Under the pieces are notes generated by a model that saw only the letters and a program-made list of their open reading frames with translations, was not told the origin of the DNA and did not search any database. A program made the translations under genes and the position numbers. From Haliclystus octoradiatus (lineage: Eukaryota; Cnidaria; Staurozoa; Stauromedusae; Haliclystidae): a DNA stretch of 64,000 nucleotides. The DNA lies in the NCBI GenBank assembly GCA_916610825.1, contig OU744451.1:18003307-18067306 (forward strand), written 5' to 3'. Shown here in pieces: positions 1 to 10,200 of this stretch. Position 1 is the first letter of the stretch. Each line of letters opens with the position of its first letter.

Positions 1-97
1 GATAGGAATGTATTTTTCATGAACTGTTTAGTGTACACTGAAACCTGTATATAACAGCCAGCTATAACAGGTAGATAAATTGACTACAAGTGATGCT

Positions 98-172
98 AAG
101 CTAGCTTAGATTGCAGAGCAACCAATCTTCGGATCTGATCATATCTGATCGACGGTGGTTCCAATTCGCCAT
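98..172 (+). repeat. tRNA-derived SINE head, copy 1
   Basis: An A-box-like stretch (about 100-120) is followed by a B-box-like stretch (about 154-168) at tRNA-like spacing. The segment aligns with the better copy at 862-945; both carry the words GCAGAGCAACC and ATCATATCTGATCGAC. The B box is degraded, so this is a SINE fossil and not a tRNA gene. Confidence 0.55.
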
Positions 173-676
173 GTAGGCTACCCATTGCCATGAAACTGTA
201 TTAATGATGTCCATACTTGAACTTGAATGACACAATATCGTCTACTGCTACACAACAACAAGATGGAATTTATTATCATTGGCTCGGTGTCAGCGGCTAT
301 CTAAAGTATGCATAAATTCGATTGGTGTTGGAGAGTTAATATCTCACCTGTGAGCAATGTCGGAATCTTGGTGTTTATTTCGACGATCAAATGTCAATGA
401 ACATTGTTGAACAATCATATTGGAAAGATTTGCAGTTTATACTCTAGCTATTACATTTAGGAGTTTATACTCCATTTGTCGAATCAGAAATCTTTGTCTT
501 GTGAAGTCACAGAAACATTGATCCATCCATTCATAACGTCGCATATAGGCTACTGCAACAACTCCTTGATGAAATCATCCTAAAATGTCTAGAAGGAAAA
601 GTTGGAATCCCGGAGGGAAAAATATTTATTGGATCCTGCTTATGACTCATGCCTTTCCTATGTCATGTTTAATATA

Positions 677-853
677 CAGTCAAACCTGTTATAACAGTCA
701 CCTCTATACAGTGGCCACCTGTCTATAGTGGTCACTCTTGCAATGTCAAAAATAGTATTTTCTATTGCATAAAACCTGTATATAACGGCCACCTGTCTAT
801 AGTGGTCAATTTATCTATCTCTTGTAGCTGGCCCTTATATACAGGTTTTACTG
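677..853 (-). mobile_element. 177-bp pogo/Tigger-like MITE
   Basis: Starts CAGTCAAACCTG and ends CAGGTTTTACTG, exactly 177 bp like the copies at 22474 and 54798 but in reverse orientation. Both ends carry the alternating 'TATAACGGCCACC' and 'CTATAGTGGTCA' words of the family. CAGT...ACTG ends at TA fit pogo/Tigger-type non-autonomous elements. No coding capacity. Confidence 0.7.
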
Positions 854-861
854 ATATATTT

Positions 862-945
862 GAGGGAGAATTAGCTCAGATGGCAGAGCAACCGAACCTC
901 AGATGAGATCATATCTGATCGACTGTGGTTCAAATCCCCTAAGGT
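862..945 (+). repeat. tRNA-derived SINE head, copy 2
   Basis: A box TTAGCTCAGATGGCAGAGCA (871-890) and B box GTGGTTCAAATCC (925-937) sit at tRNA spacing, as in a polymerase III promoter. No aminoacyl acceptor stem closes around them, so this is read as a SINE head. Its 3' limit is not visible. Confidence 0.6.
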
Positions 946-1257
946 CAACTCAGCCTTGACTTTATCTGAAACATCAAATGAGTACCATCTTAGGATGGCG
1001 GATGGAATGGTCCAGAGGGAATTGCATTGTGAGTAGCTGCGGCGCATCGTTGCGCATTGACAATCAAGACCTATCTGCCACGAAATCTGTTGAAATTGAT
1101 CTGCAGTGTCGCGGCTGAGATCAACAAAGAGCGTTTAAAATCATTTCTCTCAGTGAAAAAAGCCATTCATCTAAAAATAGAGGAATGGTACGGGTGCTTT
1201 TGGTAGGGCGACACCGTCTACATTACTTACTTTACTGATATACATTCTTTATTTTAG

Positions 1258-4200
1258 GTTCTTACATTGTTCAAGCGCAAACTGAATCTGTTACATACAC
1301 TGCTGTTGGTATTCATAGTAAACCGTTGTTGAATGAAAATCGTGTATGTATGAGAAGTTTAGGTGAAGGCGCTACTGACCCTATTGACAGAGGATTTCAA
1401 TACAATGAAAGTATATACCAATCAAAGAAGAATTTTTTCTTTGTATTAGGTAAGAGTTTGCCTGAAAAAGCATATTTTAAACGTAACTGCTTCTGTGTGT
1501 TGTTAAGTTGATTTTGTTAGGAATCTAGGAATTTTATTCCAGTAGAATTTTTCATTGTCAACAGCTCATACTTTTGATTGAAAATATTTGAAAGGAAAGT
1601 ATAGTATGACTCTGCTACATCTTAAAAAGAAATCATGATCAAGTTGTATGTGTGTCCCAATTAGCAGAGGTCAGCAATAGCAAATATTTCAACTAATTTG
1701 ATTTATTCTTGGAATTTGACACCTGGTTAAATTTGATATTGAAATGAAAGCTATAAATTTAATACAGTTGCAATGCTAGCGTCTTCTCCTTTTCTCTGTG
1801 CAAAACGGAAATCGAAATAAAAAATCAAAGCCCATCCAAACCACGACTTGAAAAATGCTAATGATGATTTACAACTCAAATATCTTACTTAATAATTGAA
1901 ACAGTGATACCTTACCAAAGGCATGCGTACAACTCCTCTATTGTTAGAAGAGTGGCTCTTTTTACTGAGAACAATGATGGTGAATGCTTACTTGGAAGTG
2001 ACTGAAAAAGCAGATGGGAAACTGGGCAACACAGACACCAAACATACACACAGAGACATTTATATGGATTATGTTGGTTGTGGTGCCTCGCATACATATA
2101 GCCTCTTATTGATTGATATAAAAAACTATTCAACTTATTGTATTTAGAATAGTGTGGTTGTAATTCAGAAAGTGAACTGATCAAGTATTTACTGTTGCTT
2201 TTAGTTGTCAAATCTGATCTATTTTATTATTATTGTTTGAGCTGCGGTACTCAACATTGGCGCAGTCTGACTATATACCGGGTGATCATTCAGTTGATTA
2301 ATTAACCATTAAGTTTAATCAGTTTACATATATTCATAGCTTGGAATATTATGTCGGTTTCATTGTATTTGTTTGTGTTAGGTGGACCTGGTGTTGGTAA
2401 AGGTACGCAATGTAAAATATTAAAAGAGGTTTTTGGCTTTGCTCATATTTCTGCTGGTGATTTACTGCGTGAAGAGATGAAAGCAAATGGTAGTCAATCA
2501 CAGTTAATACAATCTTGTATTAAAGAAGGAAAACTTGTACCACAGGTAAAAGTGTTTGTTGTTGACATTTCACTGTCATATCATTAATTAGCAAACACAT
2601 TCCCTGCAAAAGTTCATAAACAGCTCATGGGCATGTAATTTGCAATTTATAAACATAAAATGACACACTTCATAGAAATTTGCCATTTCACATTCATGAA
2701 CTTCACGCTGAAAAAAATCCATGAGGTCATGAATCAGTTTATGCACAGTTTATGAACAATTCATGAACTTCGTGAACAGTTCATGAACATCTTTTTTCGG
2801 GTTCATGAACAGTTCATGAACAGTCACGAAGAGTTCATGAATGTGAAATTGCCTGAAAGTTTCTGAAGTTCTTAAACGGTTCATGAACTCATGAACATTT
2901 TTTTCAGAGGTTATCATTCAGGGTTGACTTCAATGATAACTTGTTTCTCATTTGATCCATTGTCCAATGATCGATTATTTTTGTGTAAGGTACCTCACTA
3001 TATGTCACCTATCTGCAATGACCATCACCATCATTGCTAATATTCCTATATACATTTATTCAGTTGGGAGAGTTTATATAGAGACTGTTCAAAACTTGCC
3101 AGCGCTCTTGATGATTTGAACTAATCAACCAAGAGCCATCTATTTACAAAAGTTGGGGCACTCTTTCATGTGCAACTCTCAGCTCAAATTGGATAGATGC
3201 CATTCACGTGTTTTTATGAATGCCATTTTCGTTCTGCAAAATCCAGGCCTGCAAAATTTGAACCAAGCGCGTGAATATTGAATTCAATAAATTTGTTGTT
3301 CAAAAGCAAAACCTCGTTTCCAATGGAATGAAAATAGTGATGTTCAAGCCCCAACAGTTACGTGTCCTAACTCTTATAAATAGATGGCTCTGAATCAACC
3401 TGTGTAATGCTCAACATGAAAACTATAGGCAATCAGAATTTAACTTGTTTGTCTAAACGCAGGCTAAGAAATGCTAATATTTGTTTCTTATTTAAACATT
3501 CAAGCTTATTAAATTATTTTAATAATTTAAATCTCAAACTTCTTTCACATAATGTAAATCAAATATTTGGCACTTTCTTGCGCAATTTAGCCTATCATAA
3601 TTCATAATGATTTTTATCTTGTATCATTTTATCAAAAACTAGTTGCTTATTTCACCGAGGTGATTGATTAGTTGGTTAATTTTTTATCAATGAACTTACA
3701 GCACAAAGATTCAAACTCAACATTTAAGCGTCATGTGTAAAATCAATTATTTGAATCTCTTTTCAATATGCATCATTTTATTCCATTTGATATTTATAAT
3801 CAAGTTTTGAGTTTTGCAAAGAAAATTGTAAATAATTATAATACATTTATTAAGTTATAATATCTTAATATATTCAGCATTTGAATCATTCCTCAGGATG
3901 TGATCCTTGATCTTTTATCTAAAAAAATCAACAAGGAATATCAATCATTCGGTGGATTCCTCATTGATGGATTTCCAAGGGAGGTACAACAAGGAATTGA
4001 GTTTGAAAGTAAGGTAAGCTCCAGAGTATGCTATGCTAATGCTGTTGAGGGGGTGATCTTGGCAGGGCAACTGCTCCAAGACTCAGGTTATTTATACCCT
4101 TGCAAAAAACAGTTTTAGGAGTTCATGAACAGTTCATGAATGTTAAATGGCACCAAGTTTTCATGATCTCCTGAACTGTTTTTCGCATGGGGTAGCACCC

Positions 4201-7200
4201 AAAAGCTTCCCTGCTGCATTTTGATAGTGTATTTGTGTTTGGCTGTGGTGTTCTGCCCTAATCCATAGAACCTTTGTTGTATTTGCTTGAATATTATACA
4301 GTATACAAGGAAATACGCGTAATTTGCTCCACATATTTTTACGGTTAAATAGCAAACAATGATTAATTAATAGTAAATAAATTAAACAAAAAATAATGAC
4401 TATAAAAATAGAAATAACCTCAATATACATTTGTATAATTAACCGATTTTAATTGACAGTGTCTCTATTCATATCGAGACATTACCATGTACTACAGACT
4501 ATACCATGTGAAGACTGCAATGCTAATAAATTACAAATCAACAGAAATACGCTACAGTTGGCTACAGTCACAAACAGATTACAAATAATGCATTTAGCCT
4601 CGCTTAGATATTACTGGTGTCATTTTCCGATGCAACATGTGGATATAATTGATCAAAAAAATATTTTTTGGACCAATTATTTCACAATTCCCCTTTTCCT
4701 GGAATTTCTCTCTGCGGCCCAGTCAATGAAGGATAATAACCATTAAATTGAATTTTACGGAACACCAATTAACTGGGGTGCGAACTTTTTATCAACTATC
4801 TGTAAATTTAAATGAGCGGTTTATTGACAGTTGAGGTTCATGGGAAAGTCATGAATTTCCTTGAAATAAGAAGTTTATAATGAACAACTTCGTTAAAGGG
4901 CCACTTAACTTAACCAAAATATTTATGACATTAATAGACATTTTTGATTTGTTCATAACCCATATGGAGAAAATTTGCTGAATTCAATGTTTCATGAACC
5001 GGTTGCTTAACAACCTTCCATGAACTCCCATGTGCGCCATTTACTCTTTAACTTATTTTGCAAAGGAATGTCCATGAGAGCTCTCTTTCAGATGTGTAAA
5101 TGAGGCTATAACTCGTTATTAACTCGTTAGTATAGCAGCCAAAAATATTTATATTTATGAAAGTGAATATAGGCTAATAATTAGAACTAGGGTGAACTCA
5201 GTTTGAAAGCTGATTACTATGTATTCCTGCTATCTTGTTTTCGCTGATTGAACCTTGAAATGCTACTTGGATGGCTCCATTCCATTAAACAAAATCAACA
5301 TGAATGGTAATGCGATATCTGGTTGCTATAATCTGTTTTGCCTTGTACGTATTCCGTCTTGTGAGACAAAGTCCATAAAACAGATAGAAAAACCTGGTAA
5401 AATCAATGTAGAGATTGAACTTCATTGAACTTGAGCAGCTATACTATCAACCTTTAAGAAGGCTTTGAATTCTCACTGCCAAGATTGAATACGTCCGCTT
5501 TCCAGTAGCAAATTGTTCATGTGCACCTAGCAAACAGCTCATGAAGAGTTCATGAAAATTAAATGGCTTGTTCTTCGTAACCGTTTATAGCTGTTGAGCT
5601 GATTTTACAGTGTTAAATTGTTACATATCTAAATGTTGATGATCTTTGTCTAATAATTCTAGAGTGCAGATTTTAAATTATTTCTGCTATTAGACCAGTT
5701 CAAGTAGTCCATGTGCACTTCTGAAAAATCTGTGAAATCAACAAAGGGCTTTTTGCAATGCTTTGTCTGATAATCTCTTACGGTGATAATATCAAGTTGC
5801 TGCTTTTATTAGATCCATCCAGCGACTGGTATATTAATGTTTGATTGTCCAACAAACGTTTTGAAAGAAAGACTGATGAAAAGAGCATTGACAAGTAATA
5901 GGTCAGATGATAACGAAGAAACGATTGAGAAGAGACTTTTAACTTTTGAAATGAAAACTCTTCCTGTCCTGCAACATTTTAGAGATAAAGTTATCAAGGT
6001 ATAAATATAATCTATAAATGTGATAATGACATCCTCAAAGTATACCCTGCGAAACAAGTTCATGAACGTTCATGAACTGCAAAGAATAGCTCATAAAAAA
6101 TATAGTTCATTAGCTCTTAAAATTCATGAACATTCATGAACTTTGATGAACTCAAACTCATCATTCATGAACTACATCCCTAGTTCATGAACTAGTTTTC
6201 AAAGTTCATAAACTATAATCCGAGTTCATGAACCAGTATTCAAAGTCCATGAACTATAAGCATGGTTCTTCATCATAATCATAATCAACAACATTCATGA
6301 ACTTTTTCGCAGGTGTATCGGCCACTCCAGTCTAGAGAGATGAATACTAATTGTATGCCACTATTTCCTTCTTTCCCGACAATGAAATTAATGTTATTTC
6401 TAATTAATCCTTAGGTGACACACATTTTGTGTAGTTTAGGATACGTTTTTCATGAAGCTTGTGAGCTTCATTCCGTGAATTTTACACTGTAACAATAGAT
6501 TGTGGAATTTTCAATCAGCTATTCATGAACTGTAAACAAATGTTGCTAAATTTAATTGAATTTCACTATCAGGAAAAATATTTATGGTTGTTTCCCCAAA
6601 ATATTTACTGACTTCATGAATGTCTATAAACATCCCCTGCGAGAAGCAGTTCAGGAGTTCTTGACCTGTTCATGAACTCCTTCATGACCTGTTCATGAAC
6701 TCCTGCATTGTTTTTTTCAGGGATATAAGGAACGTTCATGAAAATATGTACTATTCTATCAATAATAAAACACTCCATATCATGCCAAAAATTAAAGTAA
6801 CTGGCCCTTCATGTTGATCATTAAATTGCTGATAGCTGTGAAACATCAGTATTACAGAGTGCTCACAATTAGTCATATAACATAAGTATTAAGTATGCTA
6901 AATGATTTAAATATTATAGTTATGAATATTATACACTCAATCAGTAATGATGTCCTAATTAAGTTTGCCACAAAATCGTTTTGGTCCATGGGATAAGGGT
7001 CCACATTACTCATAAATATTTCATGAATGATGAAAAGTATATGCATATTTTATGGATATTTTATTGAGGTTTTATGAGCAATTTATAAACAAATTGATTC
7101 AAAGCTTATGAACTTGAAATCGCCCACAGGAGAACTGTTCAGGAAAAATCGTTCTAATTCTGTTTCATGAACTTGTGAACTTTTAGGGGATAAATTCATA

Positions 7201-10200
7201 GGGGATTAATCGTTTATGATTAAATCTGTTTTATTACACAGATCAATGCTAATAGAAGTATTAATGAGATTGCATCAGATCTAAAAAGAACTATTTGTAA
7301 AATAAATGATGGTAAGTAGCTCACTTGTTAGGGTATTTTGGGTTAAATCCCATTAGATTTATCATTGTGGTATAGGTCTACAGTCGAAATCAATATTGCA
7401 TTTTTGACAGGCAATAGGGTAATGTGATACAGTATTATAGTATATTAAATCCAAAACTTTATAAATGCTAGAAGAAATCTAATGGTAAGTCTTTTGTTGA
7501 TTTAAATAGATTTCATTTTGTAACAAAATATTTTGCGTTTGTCAAAGATGTTTCTACTTTTCGTAGAAGAAAAATGAGTTTTATTCACACATTTTTTGGA
7601 ATGATTCAATTTCTATGTCCATGAAATTTGAAGCCAAAATATAACAACAGATGCTTCGAAAATTTCTTTCACCTCTGAATTTTCTTACTTCCCTTTCGTA
7701 AAAAGTTTGTAAACAAATCATGAGCTTGATAAATGGTTCATGAGCTGTTCTTCAAAAGTTCATCAAATCCTAAAGTTTGAAGTTCCTAAACACACAGTAA
7801 ACAAGTTCATGGAATTTTATGAGAATTTTATGAGAATTTTAGCTTACACAGTTTGTAATAAAATGACAAGAAAGTGAGACAATCAACAATTGAATAATTT
7901 CAAAATTATAACTATTTTGCTAATGAACAAAACTTGTGCTTTTGAATCAAAGATTTATACAAAGCTTATTTTTTCCAACAGCAAGAAAATCGAAGAATTT
8001 CAATGATGAATTTCTCAAACAGCTTCAGAATGATATGCAACGTTCTGAAGATGAATACCCTGGCAACAACAGCAACTTTGGACGAGAACAATATCCAACC
8101 ACTGGATTAAATAGCAATGATCACCATGTCAAATTTCAAAGACAAGATAAAGTTGTCAATGAAGATATATGTGAATATAGCAACCCCCTATTTACTGGTG
8201 AAAATGGTTTGACTCAAGAACGGTTGGGTCATCGTCGATTTATCTCAATCATTGGTATATTTTCCACACACATTTATTGATATTGTTTATAACCAATTTA
8301 AAATACCCCCAATATCCCCAGTACTATAACTTTGGGTTGAACTGATTTATGAATATAGCAGCCAATTAAAAAATAACCACTACAGTATAGCAAGGTGTGC
8401 TTTATGCATTGGGTATTTCCAATATAATAACTATTTTCATATTATCATAAAATGACGTAAATGATTAAATGAACGCCTTAATTATATATAGAGAGGCATG
8501 ACAATTTGGATGTAGCAATGATTCAAAACCCTTACTACCAGGAATGGTGTCATGATTCCTCTAAAAAGGGGCTTACTCCCCTAAAGAGGGAGCTATTTAT
8601 AGAAAATAGTTTAAAAAAGCTCATTGAAGAAGCACCAAAAATTCCCCCCACAGTCGAAAGTTTTTTTCACTGATGAGGGAATCAATATCCCCAACAGAGG
8701 GACCGTAGCCCTTCCCCCTCTACTGACACAAAGTTTGACTTCTAACATGGGAGTATGTCAAGATGTTTCGAATGCAACGTGATCAATTGGACCGTCCATT
8801 GATATTAGAAATATACATGAATTCGTAAAGCGGCTGGTCTGACACGTGTTTCGTTCCTGCCAAGGAACTCATCAGAGACCTTTCTGATGTCGTAGCTCGT
8901 CAGGCATCGCGCCTGAATTCCCGCTAACGAATTGTAGTGACAACCTCGATGCATATCGCTTGCGCAGTCCCGGTTTAATAACAACGTGATTGATTAATCA
9001 ATTGATAAAGCGGCTGGTCTGACACGTGTTTCGTTCCTGCCAAGGAACTCATCAGAGACCTTTCCGGTGTCGTAGCTCGTCAGGCATCGCACCCGAAGTC
9101 CCGCTAACGAATTGTAGAGATGGTGACAACCTCGGTGCATATCGTGAATTCATCACTAAAATTTGTACATCATTTGAATGATATATTTTGATATAGACTG
9201 TATAGTGAGAGTGATCCACTATGTTGCTAATTTCATAATAGGTGATATCTAATTTTGCTTAACAAAATTCTGACGATATGGGGTATCTATTAATTGCTGG
9301 AAAATTCAAATGAATAAAAAGCAGAAATGTCGGAAATTTAGTATGTTTTCTATATCTATTAATTGTAGAGTAAGATAAGACTTATATTTATTGATTTATT
9401 TGTTTGTTTAATTATTAAAAACAGTCTTTTTGTGAAAATATGTGTTTACTTTACAGATATGCTTCCTAAAATGGCATATTCTAACAGTTGCTATTCATTA
9501 TATATATATATATAGCAGCAGACAAGTACATGTTTCTGGCCATTAGCCTTCATCAGTACTGCTCAGTGAGCGAACAAGGAACTGACTTCAGTATATAACC
9601 TAAGTCAAGATGAGTTATAAATGTGGTGAAAAAATTCATCACATGAAAAAAACATCTGTGCCATACCAGAGTGCTCAAACTACCGAAGTAGTGGGCAATG
9701 CATAGTGCAAATAGTATAGACACATCCCGAGTCGATAGTGCTCAAAATTGCGCATGCGCAATCGAGACATACATATAATAAAGTAATTGTGTGGGCAAAA
9801 CATCAATTTGAGTGCTCAATGCTAAAAGCAGAGCAATATAAATAGTAGATCAAAGATCACGAGTTTATTCCGTTACTCTGAGTTTCGCGTAAAGACGCTC
9901 TTCAGACGGTTTTATTAAATGAAAAATCATTACGGTGTGCTCAAGTATATACATGAATTAATGAAGCGTTTCTATTGTTTAAATATATTTATTACATTCT
10001 ATTGTATTATCGATGCTATTGTTAAATATCTACTTGTTATTCTTATAGTTTCTTAAATAATATTCCATATAATTATAGGAGAAATTCCATATAATTTATT
10101 ATAAACATGACAATTTACTAAATAAAAGAACGGAACTCATTTCTAAGTGCCGCCACGAAAACAAATATAACAATAAGAATAACAAGTAGATATTTAACAA

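Larger units (their letters stand above)
1..1257. other. Non-coding left edge with SINE and MITE pieces
   Basis: I see no convincing exon here. The first recognised adenylate kinase exon begins at 1258 in mid-codon, so this stretch is intron and earlier exons lie to the left. Positions 44-105 hold a remnant of the 177-bp MITE family, 98-172 and 862-945 hold tRNA-like SINE heads, and 677-853 holds a full MITE. The remainder has no structure I can name. Confidence 0.6.
1417..7311 (+). other. Adenylate kinase domain 1 (five exons)
   Basis: The P-loop [11 protein letters not shown] is split by an intron after its first glycine codon (G|GT). The NMP-binding exon 3897-4013 has DGFPRE. The LID exon 5813-5998 has an [11 protein letters not shown] stretch followed by KRL. 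The C-terminal helix exon is 7242-7311. All motifs expected of an active AK1-type fold are present, so I expect catalysis here. Confidence 0.85.
8825..9144 (-). mobile_element. Retrozyme/Penelope-type tandem ribozyme insertion
   Basis: A 320-bp insertion flanked by the direct repeat TGAATTC (8818-8824 and 9145-9151). It contains one full 180-bp unit and about 140 bp of a second in head-to-tail order, each with an identical 45-nt hammerhead on the minus strand. Tandem units of this size with type I hammerheads are the hallmark of animal retrozymes and of the terminal repeats of Penelope-like elements. No reverse transcriptase is present, so it must be non-autonomous or a remnant. Confidence 0.75.

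Noticed and set aside
865..940. Possible functional tRNA gene
   Set aside because: A and B boxes are present but the acceptor and other stems do not close, and a related decayed copy exists at 98-172, so it is a SINE head.
8672..8700. CUGAUGA followed by a GGG/CCC hairpin on the plus strand
   Set aside because: The GAA(A) core is missing after the hairpin, so it is not a hammerhead.
8880..8904. Possible extra hammerhead (CUGACGA...GAAA on the minus strand)
   Set aside because: The intervening sequence cannot form stem II and there is no stem III or cleavage site; it is part of the retrozyme unit beyond stem I.
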